Shown here piece by piece: positions 7,226-15,925 of a stretch of 64,000 nucleotides of DNA. This stretch comes from Pseudomonas sp. UBA1879 (lineage in GTDB: Bacteria; Pseudomonadota; Gammaproteobacteria; Pseudomonadales; Pseudomonadaceae). Made by a program: the position numbers and the translations under genes. Below the pieces are notes generated by a model. That model had not been told where the DNA came from. It saw only the letters and a program-made list of their open reading frames with translations, and did no database searches. How positions within the stretch are numbered: position 1 is the first letter of the stretch; every line of letters starts with the position of its first letter. Location: NCBI RefSeq assembly GCF_002338065.1, contig NZ_DDHJ01000017.1, positions 136,944 to 200,943 on the forward strand, given 5' to 3'.

Positions 7226-9661
7226 CTATCTGCCTGGCCCGGCGCGGTTGGATAGGCACAATAGAGGGGTGCAAGACAGCGCTACCCTTTTCGCGGCGTC
7301 CAATATGTCTTCTCGATGAAGATGTGCAAATGAATGTTGCAGACGAGCGACGTAGTCGGCGCCGTGCCCTGCAAGGTGCGCCTGCCACAACATTTCGGCA
7401 GAGGTTTGAAAGTCCATGACGGCAGGGTCGAGCTGGTTCTGTAGCGCGAGGAGTTGCGCCGGTACATCAGCGGTTTCGATTTGCGCTGGTAACGTGTTCA
7501 TGAACGTCTTGATGTGTTCCACCAATTGCGACGCGCTGACGCTGGGGGATTGCACGCCAAACAACATCCCGCCATGCCCGGCAATCTGTCGGAAACCACT
7601 GAATACCGCGTAGCCCAACTGCAGTTCGACGCGAAGGCGTTGGTAGAAAGGTGCCTGCGTCAAATGTGAGAAAAATCGCCAGGCCGCTTCATCTTCGATG
7701 CTGTTTGTCGGCGTCGGGTAAAACATCAGCACAGCATCTTCGGACGATTCTGACGTCTCGATTTGCCAACGTTGATCCGCGGCCTGCAGCGCGGCAGACG
7801 CCGAATGATGTTCGGGGATGCCCGGAATACGCGTCAGCGCGAGGGCTAATGGTCCTCGGTCATTGTGTGGGAATCCAGCGGCAAACCCCGTCCAACGCGC
7901 GTTTGACCAGATGCTTCGCAGGTCGATCGATTCCTTGCCGACTGGGCTGTTCAAAAAATGATCAGGCAAGGTCTTGAGCAATTGGCGAATCGGAATCGGC
8001 GCGGGCTCGCGGCTTGGCGCTGCGTAACGGGCGAGGGATTCATCAGACGGTTCGCCAAGGAGTGTCAGCCCTTGCTCCAAGATGGCCGGGAAAGGGTCGG
8101 CGAAACCGCTCAGTTTGAGTTGCCAGTAAGGGCCGTACGCTTCAAACGCCAGCGTGACGCCCGCCTGTTGTGCGTCGGCAATGAGAGGCTTGAGGCTTTC
8201 GACGAGCATGCGATGCAACGTGGGCTGCGGTGAGGGGAGCGTCCAGCGCAAGTAAATCGTGGCTTCGCCGATGGCTGGGAGAGCATCGCTGACGGTCAGT
8301 GCAGGCGGTAACGACACAGCGGTTTCGGGCGTCTCGCTTTCGCGCAAGAACGGGTTGGGACTGGGCAGGTGCCAAGTGACGTCATTGATAGCGGCGGGGC
8401 TGATGGGGTACAGCAGGTGGCTTGGCGTGAGTTGATCAAGCAGCGCGTCAATGGCTTCGGCTTGCACGCCCGAGGGTGCGTGACCCGCACTGTAATGCCT
8501 CGCAAGGGCGAGGGCGTTGCTGACGTCCATATGCCGCTGTTGCAGCCGCTCGTATTCGTCAAGCAGTGCGGGGTAGTTCGCTTTGAAGAACGTCAGCCAA
8601 TTGAAGATCAGGCCGTAGATGTGCGTGGCTTGCACCGACGTTTTCGCGAGCACGCTCACTCCTGCAGGCGGCTGCAGGTGATCTGTAGGAGTGGAATCGC
8701 TCGCGATGGCGTCAGCAAGCGCAATCTCGATCTCGAACAAGACTTGTCCGGCAAACGCATACACCACATGAGCCTTCAGCGACTCAATCAGCCCTCGTTC
8801 CCGCAGTTGCGCCACCAACCCGCCCGGCTGCGCATTGTTCACCCAGGTGCAAAGAAATACCGCCGCCTGTTCGTGTCCCTGCGGCAGGCCTTCGCACGCG
8901 AACATCAAATGCATCTGACGCGGCTCATCTTCGCTCGGCGACTCACCGGCTTGCTTATGCATCAATGCAGGCGGTTTCTGCTGTTCGACCCTACGGCCGG
9001 CAGGGAAAACGCGGCCAAATGTTGTCGCCATTGCCTGCAATTCTTCCAGCGTCTGCGGGCCGGCAAGGCTCAGGGTCATCTGACCGGCCTGATAGAACGT
9101 TTGGTAGAAATCCTGCAACGCCCGCTGAAACGCCGGACGTGGAACGGGGAGGCTGAAGCGATTGCCCGCATGAAACCCGCGCAGCGGGTGCAGGGCCGAG
9201 AGCGGCTGAAGGCGTTTCAGGTGATCGCGAGACCCATCGTCGCGCGACCATGCGATGAATTCCGCGTGCAGCACCTCTCGTTCGCGCAACTGGTCGGCCA
9301 GGCGCAGGCGCGGATGAGCGAGCATGTCGCACAGCCGCTCCACCCCCGCATTGAACAGCGGCGGAGCCAACTCGAAGAAGAAATCGGTGGTGCGCTCGCG
9401 TGTGCTGGCGTTCACCTGCCCGCCGTGGCGCTGCACGTAGGCCATCAGATTCTGATCTGCGGGAAACCGCTCTGTGCCCAAGAAGAAAAGATGCTCAAGA
9501 AAGTGCGCCAAGCCGGGCCATTGTGTCGGCACATCATGACTGCCCGCCGCCACCCGCAACGCCGCTGCACAACGCTTCAGGCGCGGCGCGGAACACAGCA
9601 CCACTCGCAAGCCGTTGGGCAAGGTCAGAGAACGATGGGTGGTTGAATCGGGCACCGGCAT
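7226..9661 (-). CDS. pqqF: PqqF, M16 zinc metalloprotease
   Basis: An 811-residue pitrilysin-type protease. The inverted zinc motif HFLEH lies near residue 52 and the family segment LRVVLCSAPR begins the domain. PqqF is thought to cut the crosslinked PqqA peptide out of its flanks. It is the first gene of the cluster, on the same strand as pqqA and 174 bases upstream of it. A stretch at about residues 316-340 is encoded by a REP doublet (see repeat at 8643-8712), so the protein has gained a loop. The ATG at 9661 gives the domain directly at the N-terminus; no signal peptide is visible. Confidence 0.93.
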   Translation of the reverse strand: MPVPDSTTHRSLTLPNGLRVVLCSAPRLKRCAAALRVAAGSHDVPTQWPGLAHFLEHLFFLGTERFPADQNLMAYVQRHGGQVNASTRERTTDFFFELAPPLFNAGVERLCDMLAHPRLRLADQLREREVLHAEFIAWSRDDGSRDHLKRLQPLSALHPLRGFHAGNRFSLPVPRPAFQRALQDFYQTFYQAGQMTLSLAGPQTLEELQAMATTFGRVFPAGRRVEQQKPPALMHKQAGESPSEDEPRQMHLMFACEGLPQGHEQAAVFLCTWVNNAQPGGLVAQLRERGLIESLKAHVVYAFAGQVLFEIEIALADAIASDSTPTDHLQPPAGVSVLAKTSVQATHIYGLIFNWLTFFKANYPALLDEYERLQQRHMDVSNALALARHYSAGHAPSGVQAEAIDALLDQLTPSHLLYPISPAAINDVTWHLPSPNPFLRESETPETAVSLPPALTVSDALPAIGEATIYLRWTLPSPQPTLHRMLVESLKPLIADAQQAGVTLAFEAYGPYWQLKLSGFADPFPAILEQGLTLLGEPSDESLARYAAPSREPAPIPIRQLLKTLPDHFLNSPVGKESIDLRSIWSNARWTGFAAGFPHNDRGPLALALTRIPGIPEHHSASAALQAADQRWQIETSESSEDAVLMFYPTPTNSIEDEAAWRFFSHLTQAPFYQRLRVELQLGYAVFSGFRQIAGHGGMLFGVQSPSVSASQLVEHIKTFMNTLPAQIETADVPAQLLALQNQLDPAVMDFQTSAEMLWQAHLAGHGADYVARLQHSFAHLHREDILDAAKRVALSCTPLLCLSNRAGPGR
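8643..8712. repeat. REP doublet inside the pqqF coding sequence
   Basis: TCGCGAGCACGCTCACTCCTGCAG (first 20 bases from 8644) and its inverted partner CTGTAGGAGTGGAATCGCTC (8683-8702, running on to GCGATGGCG) match the two arms of this genome's REP doublets, for example the pair at 54639-54705. Both arms lie in the open pqqF frame and encode a Ser/Thr/Pro/Ala-rich segment. Confidence 0.82.
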
Positions 9662-9737
9662 GAAGATATCCGCGATAGCGTAGGAAAGTGATTCGTCATG
9701 CTAGCGGATTGTAGAGATTCGGGTGTAGCCACCCAGT

Positions 9738-9836
9738 AGCTGTGGGAGTGAGCTTGCGCACGAAGGCTTACTCTCGTTCGTTGAGTCTGTTGGAGATGTA
9801 CCGGCCCATTCGTGAGCGAAGGCACTCCCACAGAAG
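9738..9836. repeat. REP doublet between pqqF and davA
   Basis: Forward copy CTGTGGGAGTGAGCTTGCGC (9740-9759) and inverted copy CATTCGTGAGCGAAGGCACT (9808-9827) flank about 40 bases. The 204-base gap between the genes holds no other feature that I recognise. Confidence 0.82.
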
Positions 9837-9865
9837 GCAAGTGGCCAGAGGAGCACAACCGCCTT

Positions 9866-10666
9866 TCAGTTTTTGGCCAACCCCGAATAAAACCCCGGCC
9901 GCCGATCCTTGAAGTAAGTGTTGATCGCCTGCGACTCGCTCATCACCTGCCGATCCAGATCGGCAATGACCAACGCCTCTTCATGTCCCGCGCGCCCGAT
10001 CTGTTTGCCATCCGGCGCGCAAATGCTGCTCAGTCCGCAGTACTGAATTTGGCCTTCGCTGCCGCAGTAATTCGCGTACACCAGATAACACTGGTTCTCG
10101 AACGCCCGGGCCCGAACGGTGACTTCACAGACGAAATCGTAGGGGGCCATGTTGGCGGTTGGCACCAGAATCAGGTCGACGCCCGATAACGCCAGACGCC
10201 GTGTGTTCTCGGGAAATTCCACGTCGTAGCAAATCAGAAATCCGAGCTTCCAGCCGTTGAATTCCACCACCGGAAAATGCTCGTCGCCTGCGCTGAACAT
10301 CGACTTATCCAGGTCGCCGTATAGATGCGTCTTACGGTAGTTGCAGCGAGATGACCCTTGCGCGTCGATCAACTGTACGGCGTTATAGACACGCCCTTCG
10401 GCACTCAACTCGGGATAGCCATACAGAATGGCAATGCCGTTTTCTTTGGCGATGTCGGCAATCGCCTGAGCGGCAGGCCCATCGCAGGGCTGCGCCAGGT
10501 CGTGAGCGGCCTGTGCGCCGATGTTGTAGCCGCTCAGGTACATCTCCGGAAGCACCAACAGCGCGGCGCCCTGTTTAGCCGCTTCCGTCGCTTGTGTCCG
10601 GAGCCGCGACAGATTGCCACTCACGTCCAATGGCACAGGCGGGCATTGATACAGGGCAACGCGCAT
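9866..10666 (-). CDS. davA: 5-aminopentanamidase (DavA-like carbon-nitrogen hydrolase)
   Basis: A 266-residue nitrilase-superfamily amidase. The Glu-Lys-Cys triad is visible in VLPEMYLSGYN, YRKTHLYGD and GFLICYDVEFPE. Placed 10 bases after davB and on the same strand, it should hydrolyse 5-aminopentanamide, the DavB product, to 5-aminovalerate and ammonia, as DavA does in P. putida. I chose the ATG at 10666 (MRVALYQCPPVP) with AAGGAG upstream; the longer in-frame start at 10717 would overlap davB. Confidence 0.9.
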   Translation of the reverse strand: MRVALYQCPPVPLDVSGNLSRLRTQATEAAKQGAALLVLPEMYLSGYNIGAQAAHDLAQPCDGPAAQAIADIAKENGIAILYGYPELSAEGRVYNAVQLIDAQGSSRCNYRKTHLYGDLDKSMFSAGDEHFPVVEFNGWKLGFLICYDVEFPENTRRLALSGVDLILVPTANMAPYDFVCEVTVRARAFENQCYLVYANYCGSEGQIQYCGLSSICAPDGKQIGRAGHEEALVIADLDRQVMSESQAINTYFKDRRPGFYSGLAKN

Positions 10667-10676
10667 GGCGGTCTCC

Positions 10677-12371
10677 TTATTCGGGTAGCACGATGGGGCC
10701 GATTTCGTGGAACACATCGCCCGGCCCTGGGTTCTCGGCGTGGGTCTTGCCGCCGAAATGGGTCATGATGCCCCACACCGCATTGAGCGAGGTCTGCACT
10801 GCGCCCTCTACCCAGGCGGGTGTCCAGGACACGTCGTCGCCCGCGATGAAAATGCCGCGTTGCTCGTCAGGCATGTCCTTTTGCATGAAGTGCGCGTACA
10901 TCCGCTGGTTGTAGCGATAGTGGCCTGGCAGCGCGCCTTTGAATGCGCCGAGGAAATGCGGGTCAGCTTCCCACGACACGGTGATCGGATCTCCGATGAT
11001 GCGCGCGGCGATATCCACCTTTGGGTAGATCTTTTTCAAAGCGCCGAGCGCCAGGCTCACGCGTTTTTCCACCGGGTGCGGCAGCATTTTCAGCGCGTCG
11101 CTCATCCACGAGTACGACAGACAAATTACTCCCGGCTTCTCGGTGCCGTTGGAATAGGTGCCGTTATCGAACAGGTAGGTGCCGCGCGTCAGGCGGTCAG
11201 TGAGGGTCATGCTCATCTGGTCGCGACCGGTTTCCGGGTCTTTGTCTTTCCAGAAGGGGCGATCGACCATTACGAAGGTTTTCGACGACTGCATGTAGCG
11301 GGTGCGGTCCAGCGCCATCCACATCTTTTGCGAGAACAGCGACTCTTCGCATTCGATCTGTGTGGTCAGCAGCCAGCTCTGGCAGGTGGCTAGCACGGCG
11401 TCGTAGTGACGGGTGTCGCCCCAATTGTCAGTGACCGCGAACTGGCCGTCGGCGGCGCGGGCGATGCGTTTGACCCCGGTGCGGGGGGCGCCGTGATGCA
11501 GGGTGGAGAGGCTGGTGCCTTCAGGCCAGTGAGCACAACGCTCCGGCGCATGCCGCCAGATGCCCAGCGGCACTTGCTCGACGCCGCCGACAATCAGGTG
11601 CTGGTGATCGTCGCAGTTGGTCATGACCACGCGAAAGATTTCCAGCATCGAGTTCGGGAAGTCCGAGTCCCAGCCGCCCGTGCCGAAGCCGACCTGGCCG
11701 AACACTTCACGGTGATAGAACGAAAGTTTTGCGAAAGCTTTGGACGTGGCGACGAAGTCGTAAAAGGTGCGGTCGTCCCACAGCGGGACGAGCTTGTCCC
11801 ACAGCTCTTTCAAACGCGGCACATCACGATCACGAATGGCTTGCTGAATGTCGGCGAACTGCGCGCCATCTTCCAGGGCGTCCGCCCAGGCGTCAGCCAC
11901 TTCCTGAAACAGCGCAGGCAAATCTGACAGCTTCTGTGCGTAATGCGTCGTGCCTTCCAGATCGATCACCGTGCTGCCAGACGCTGCGGTCAACGGGTTG
12001 GGGAAGGGCTTCGATTCAAGGCCGAGCTTGTCGACGTAGTGATAAAACGCGGTGGACGACACCGGAAAACGCATCCCGCCCAACTCGGCGATGATGCCCT
12101 CGGCGCCCTCGAATTGTTGCGAGCGCAAACGACCGCCCATTTTTGAGGCTTCGTAAACCACCGGTTTGAGGCCCAGTTTCATCAGCTCGTAGGCAGCAAC
12201 GAGTCCGGCAATGCCTGCGCCGACGATCGCCACTTCTTTGCCGAGGTTGTCACTTGGAATACTGCCCAGCCCTGCGGGATGCTCAATCCAGTCGTCGAAG
12301 GCAAACGGGAAATCCGGGCCAAAAATCGTGATCGGTTTTTTGCCGTCGGCGGGGTGGCGATTGTTCTTCAT
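10677..12371 (-). CDS. davB: Lysine 2-monooxygenase (DavB)
   Basis: A 564-residue flavin monoamine-oxidase-type enzyme. The dinucleotide-binding motif VAIVGAGIAGLVAAYELMK begins near residue 47, followed by YEASKMGGRLRSQ and AELGGMRFP; the C-terminal FAD motif IFIAGDDVSWTPAWVEGAV is also intact. The sequence agrees closely with my memory of P. putida DavB, which oxidatively decarboxylates L-lysine to 5-aminopentanamide. The N-terminus KKPITIFGPDFPFAFDDWIEH is characteristic. davA follows at once, and an Lrp-type regulator precedes it on the same strand. The davT and davD genes needed to go on to glutarate are not in this window. Confidence 0.93.
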   Translation of the reverse strand: MKNNRHPADGKKPITIFGPDFPFAFDDWIEHPAGLGSIPSDNLGKEVAIVGAGIAGLVAAYELMKLGLKPVVYEASKMGGRLRSQQFEGAEGIIAELGGMRFPVSSTAFYHYVDKLGLESKPFPNPLTAASGSTVIDLEGTTHYAQKLSDLPALFQEVADAWADALEDGAQFADIQQAIRDRDVPRLKELWDKLVPLWDDRTFYDFVATSKAFAKLSFYHREVFGQVGFGTGGWDSDFPNSMLEIFRVVMTNCDDHQHLIVGGVEQVPLGIWRHAPERCAHWPEGTSLSTLHHGAPRTGVKRIARAADGQFAVTDNWGDTRHYDAVLATCQSWLLTTQIECEESLFSQKMWMALDRTRYMQSSKTFVMVDRPFWKDKDPETGRDQMSMTLTDRLTRGTYLFDNGTYSNGTEKPGVICLSYSWMSDALKMLPHPVEKRVSLALGALKKIYPKVDIAARIIGDPITVSWEADPHFLGAFKGALPGHYRYNQRMYAHFMQKDMPDEQRGIFIAGDDVSWTPAWVEGAVQTSLNAVWGIMTHFGGKTHAENPGPGDVFHEIGPIVLPE

Positions 12372-12477
12372 GACTGACCTTAATCGGCTGTGGCGCGAAA
12401 GGGGAAAGTCTAGATAACAGTTGCGACGTTAATAAGACGCAAAGTGTCGTCGTTTCGTCGCGATTCTGTGCGATATG

Positions 12478-12494
12478 ACGACTTCATACGTCGT
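12478..12494. promoter_or_regulatory. Candidate Lrp-type operator before davB
   Basis: ACGAC and GTCGT form an inverted repeat with a seven-base spacer, and further GTCGT/ACGAC-like half sites occur between 12423 and 12461. The cluster lies about 110 bases before the davB start and just after the AsnC-type regulator gene. Binding by that regulator is inferred. Confidence 0.35.
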
Positions 12495-12502
12495 AACGAC
12501 CA

Positions 12503-12964
12503 TCAGACGGGCTGTCCACGATCAATTTTGCTGCTGAGGATGATTGAAGTCGTGGTCTTTTCCACACCGTCGACGCTGCCGATCAGGTCCAGCAATTGAT
12601 CCAGCTGTTCAGGCGAATCGGTGCGCAACCAGGCGACGTAGTCGAACTCGCCGCTCACCGCGCACAGCTGCTGCACTTGGGCCAGGGCGCTCAAACGGCG
12701 CAACACTTCTTTGCCCGAGCGCGGTTGCACCGTGATGCCGACGTAGGCCTGCAACCCCCCGTCTACCACTCGCTGACTGAGACGCACGCCATAGCCGGTG
12801 ATGATTTTCGCTCTCTCCAGACGGGCGAGACGCGAGGTGACAGTAGTTCGGGCAATGCCCAACTGGCGGGCGAGATTGGCGACCGGCTCCCGCGCATTGA
12901 TTTGCAGCGCAGCGATCAACTGACGGTCGACGTCATCAAGGGCGGGTGGGCGTGAGTCGGACAA
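12503..12964 (-). CDS. Lrp/AsnC family transcriptional regulator
   Basis: A 153-residue protein with an N-terminal winged helix-turn-helix (VANLARQLGIARTTVTSRLARLERAKII, about residues 28-55) and a C-terminal RAM/ligand-binding domain ending in TTTSIILSSKI. The start MSDSRPPALDDVDRQLIAAL fits the family. It lies 131 bases upstream of davB on the same strand and is probably the local lysine-responsive regulator of davBA. The ligand is not known from sequence. Confidence 0.88.
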   Translation of the reverse strand: MSDSRPPALDDVDRQLIAALQINAREPVANLARQLGIARTTVTSRLARLERAKIITGYGVRLSQRVVDGGLQAYVGITVQPRSGKEVLRRLSALAQVQQLCAVSGEFDYVAWLRTDSPEQLDQLLDLIGSVDGVEKTTTSIILSSKIDRGQPV

Positions 12965-13044
12965 GGGGAGATCTCCATCGGCAAGCGGGTGATGTTACCC
13001 GTTGCCGAGGATGGATGGCAGGCTGCTACCGAAGGTCGGTGACG

Positions 13045-13812
13045 TTAGTGTTTGTAGTCCGGCGCCACGCGATCCAGCATTCTCAACAGCGCGGCCCAGG
13101 CAAAATCGACCGAATCCGCGTCGCTCAACTCACCTTCCGCCACCCCTTGGCCCGGCGCGTTGAACTGGCGCTCAGTGCGCACGCGTACGTCCTCCGGGGG
13201 TAAACGCAACGTGCCACCCGCCTGCGCCGCGATCTGAATTTCGCAGGCTTTTTCCAGGTAATACATGCGCAGGAACGCTTGCTTGACGCTGCTCCCGACG
13301 GTCAGCAAGCCGTGGTTGCGCAGGATCATGACCGAGTGATCGCCCAAGTCCGCCACCAGACGCTGCTGCTCACTGAAGTCCAGCGCGATGCCTTCATAGT
13401 CGTGATAGCCCACGCGGCCATAGAACTCCATCGAAATCTGATTCACCGGCAGCAAGCCCTCCTCCTGCGCCGCCACTGCACAACCCGCCTTGGTGTGCGT
13501 ATGAAGCACGCATTGTGCGTCGTCCCGAGCCCGGTGGATCGCGCTGTGAATCACGAATCCCGCCGGGTTGACCGGGTACTGAGAGGCCTCGACCTTGTTG
13601 CCGTCGAGGTTGATTTTCACCAGATTGGAGGCTGTGATTTCTTCGAACATCAGTCCATACGGGTTGATCAGGAAATGATGCTCAGGCCCCGGTATACGCA
13701 GGGACAGATGGGTGTAAATCAGATCGGTCATCTTGAAGTGTGCGATCAGGCGATAGCAGGCCGCCAGTTCCTGCCTGAGTTGCCATTCCTGCGGGCTGTA
13801 CGCGTGTGTCAT
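13045..13812 (-). CDS. Class II aldolase/adducin family protein
   Basis: A 255-residue protein with the class II aldolase/adducin domain. Metal-binding His residues are seen in CVLHTHTKAG and MILRNHGLLTVG, and YTHLSLRIPG and HFLINPYGLMFEEI are typical of the adducin-head-like bacterial subgroup. I chose the ATG at 13812 (MTHAYSPQEW), preceded by CGGAGGAAAC. It follows the binding-protein gene by 32 bases on the same strand and is probably cotranscribed with it. Family is certain; substrate is unknown, and it is larger than the OtnC decarboxylases of sugar-acid pathways. Confidence 0.88.
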   Translation of the reverse strand: MTHAYSPQEWQLRQELAACYRLIAHFKMTDLIYTHLSLRIPGPEHHFLINPYGLMFEEITASNLVKINLDGNKVEASQYPVNPAGFVIHSAIHRARDDAQCVLHTHTKAGCAVAAQEEGLLPVNQISMEFYGRVGYHDYEGIALDFSEQQRLVADLGDHSVMILRNHGLLTVGSSVKQAFLRMYYLEKACEIQIAAQAGGTLRLPPEDVRVRTERQFNAPGQGVAEGELSDADSVDFAWAALLRMLDRVAPDYKH

Positions 13813-13844
13813 GTTTCCTCCGAGGGTGTCGGTCACTGGCCTAT

Positions 13845-14888
13845 TCAGCGTGCGAGCCAGGCATTCAGGCGTTCTTCCAACTCTTCACCGTGATCGACCC
13901 AGAACTCGATATTCAACGGCACTGCGACGGCCATGTTTTGCGGCGAAGTCGGAATCCACGGGGCTTTGCTCGGGTCCAGTTTGTCGCTCAGGGCCTTATT
14001 GGTCACGCCATAGGCAATGGCTTGAGAAAAGGCTTGCTGCGGCACCGGATCGTTGGCGTAGGTGATGAATTTGTTCGCCGCGTCCTTGTGCTGCGAGCCT
14101 TTGACGATGGTCCAGTAATCCATGCTGTAGAGCGAGCCTTTCCAGATCGGCGCCACTTTCAGGCCTTCGCTGGCCGCCACTGCACCGCGCCCGCTGAAAG
14201 TGGTGGTCATGACGATGTCGCCCGACGCCAGCCATTGCATCGGTTGCGAGCCAGCTTCCCACCACTGGATGTAGGGTTTGAGTTTGTCCAACTTGGCGAA
14301 TGCACGATCGACGCCAGCCGGAGTACTCAACACTTTGTAGACATCGGCGGGGGCTACGCCATCCGCCAGCAGTGCGTACTCGAGGGTGTACATGGCGCCT
14401 TTGCGCAGGCCGCGTTTGCCAGGGTATTTGTCGGTGTCCCAGAAATCCGCCCAGCTTGAAGGCACCGTTTTGACTTTGTCGGTGGCGTACACCAGCGGCA
14501 TGCCCCAGACCAGCGCCGCAGAGCCACATTCTTGCTGGGCGCCTTCTATCAATGACTGGCCGCCCGCCAGCTTCGGCCATTCCAGCTTCTCGAACAGTCC
14601 CTCGGCGCACCCACGCTCAAGGTCCGGGGCTTCGACTTGCACAACGTCCCAGTCCGCGTGCCCGGTTTCGGCCATCACCTTGATCTTGGCCATTTCCCCG
14701 TTGTATTCGGTCTGCACCACGCTCACGCCTGCTTTTTTGGCGAAGGGCTCGAAGAGGGTGGTGTTCTGAATCTTCTGCGCCGCACCGCCGAAGCCCACGA
14801 TCACCAGGTTTTCGGCGGCGAATGCGGACAAAGGAGCAAGCATCAATACCGCACATGCAATTTTCAGTTTCTTACTGTTCATCGACAT
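13845..14888 (-). CDS. Periplasmic binding protein, polyamine/5-aminovalerate type, orphan
   Basis: A 347-residue extracellular solute-binding protein of the PotD/family 1 type. A signal peptide is obvious (LKIACAVLMLAPLSAFAAEN, cleavage after SAFA). No permease or ATPase gene is adjacent. It is a close paralogue of the binding protein at 56101-57147: long shared blocks include NGEMAKIKVM, KYPGKRGLRKGA and KPYIQWWEAGSQP. It may therefore feed the AgtCD-type permease or act in sensing. AAGGA lies 7 bases before the ATG at 14888. The downstream aldolase gene and the divergent XRE-cupin gene complete this small island. Confidence 0.9.
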   Translation of the reverse strand: MSMNSKKLKIACAVLMLAPLSAFAAENLVIVGFGGAAQKIQNTTLFEPFAKKAGVSVVQTEYNGEMAKIKVMAETGHADWDVVQVEAPDLERGCAEGLFEKLEWPKLAGGQSLIEGAQQECGSAALVWGMPLVYATDKVKTVPSSWADFWDTDKYPGKRGLRKGAMYTLEYALLADGVAPADVYKVLSTPAGVDRAFAKLDKLKPYIQWWEAGSQPMQWLASGDIVMTTTFSGRGAVAASEGLKVAPIWKGSLYSMDYWTIVKGSQHKDAANKFITYANDPVPQQAFSQAIAYGVTNKALSDKLDPSKAPWIPTSPQNMAVAVPLNIEFWVDHGEELEERLNAWLAR

Positions 14889-15273
14889 TTTTCCTTACGG
14901 CCGTAGGGCTCTTTTTTCGCAGACGAAGGCGCACAAGGGCGTACCCCGGCTGCACAGGGGTAAACGGATAGAAACAGGCAATGGTTTGAAAAACGGGAAA
15001 GCAAGGCTGCACATGTGTGACGACGGACCCGCCGTCCGCAGGGTGTTCATTTTTGTTTTAGGCCCGCGAAACTGACAGCGGGGTGCCTAGAGACTAATCC
15101 ACGGTTTATGAAAAAAGAAGATCACAATGATTTTTTAGTGAAAAAAATAGCTAAATTTTCACTTCGCCCAAAAATCGATCCCAGTGCCTTGTGCGGATCG
15201 ACTTTTTTCAGCCTCAGCCGCTTAAACTGCGCCACGTTTGGCGGACCTCGCACACAGGTATCGGAGCAGCACG
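14889..15273. other. Divergent control region between binding protein and XRE-cupin genes
   Basis: This 385-base stretch holds no convincing gene. It is clearly AT-richer than its surroundings around 15105-15175. A GC hairpin (ACGG-ACCCG-CCGT, about 15024-15036) and the palindrome at 15137-15163 are the only structures I see. Confidence 0.6.
15137..15163. promoter_or_regulatory. Candidate operator of the XRE-cupin regulator
   Basis: AGTGAAAA and TTTTCACT form perfect eight-base arms with an eleven-base spacer in the AT-rich divergent region, 110 bases before the regulator gene. Position suggests autoregulation and control of the binding-protein/aldolase pair. Confidence 0.55.
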
Positions 15274-15894
15274 ATGAGCAATGGAAAAATCCACGACCGC
15301 GCCAAGACGGTAGATTCAGAAGCCGAACACCTGACGGCGGGCGAAAGCTTTCTGGGCGAGCGCATTCGTGGCCTGCGCAAGCGCCAAGGGCTGACTCTCG
15401 CCGAGCTGGCAAAACGCAGTCAGCTTTCAGTGGGCTACATCAGCCAGCTGGAGCGCGACCTGTCGCGCCCATCGGTGGACACGTTGCTGAAAATCGGTCG
15501 TTGCCTGGGTGTGAACATCCAGTGGTTTTTCTCCACCAAATCCGACGTCAGCGAAGCGGATGCCGGGTACGTGGTGCGCAAGGAGAGCCGACAAAACATT
15601 CATTACGACGATGGCATCTACGACCAATTGCTCACGCCTAGCCCCAGCGGCCAGATCGAAATGGTCCATTCGCGATTCCCGCCCGGCGCTTACAACCGCA
15701 CCAGCTATACCCACGAAGGTGAGGAAGTCGGCTACGTGCTGAGCGGCACATTCGAGTTGTGGGTAGGCGAGCGGCACTTCCAGCTTGCAGAAGGCGACAG
15801 TTTCCGGTTCTCCAGTCAGGAGCCCCACCGTTACGGCAACCCCGGCGATAGCGATGCTGTGGTGCTCTGGGTCATTACCCCACCCACGTACTGA
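15274..15894 (+). CDS. XRE-cupin transcriptional regulator
   Basis: A 206-residue regulator with an XRE helix-turn-helix (RKRQGLTLAELAKRSQLSVGYISQLERDLSRPSVDTL, about residues 34-70) and a C-terminal cupin (HEGEEVGYVLSGTFELWVGE, then EGDSFRFSSQEPHRYGNPGD). This domain pair is that of PuuR/PauR-like regulators, which often sense polyamines or related metabolites with the cupin. I chose the ATG at 15274 (MSNGKIHDRA) with CGGAG upstream. It is divergent from the binding-protein gene. Confidence 0.9.
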   Translation: MSNGKIHDRAKTVDSEAEHLTAGESFLGERIRGLRKRQGLTLAELAKRSQLSVGYISQLERDLSRPSVDTLLKIGRCLGVNIQWFFSTKSDVSEADAGYVVRKESRQNIHYDDGIYDQLLTPSPSGQIEMVHSRFPPGAYNRTSYTHEGEEVGYVLSGTFELWVGERHFQLAEGDSFRFSSQEPHRYGNPGDSDAVVLWVITPPTY

Positions 15895-15925
15895 TTCTCT
15901 TACCCGTCCTCATAAAAAATGCTCG

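Noticed and set aside
8369..9646. Open frame of 425 codons opposite pqqF
   Set aside because: Antisense shadow of the M16 protease, with Arg/His/Gln-rich low-quality sequence.
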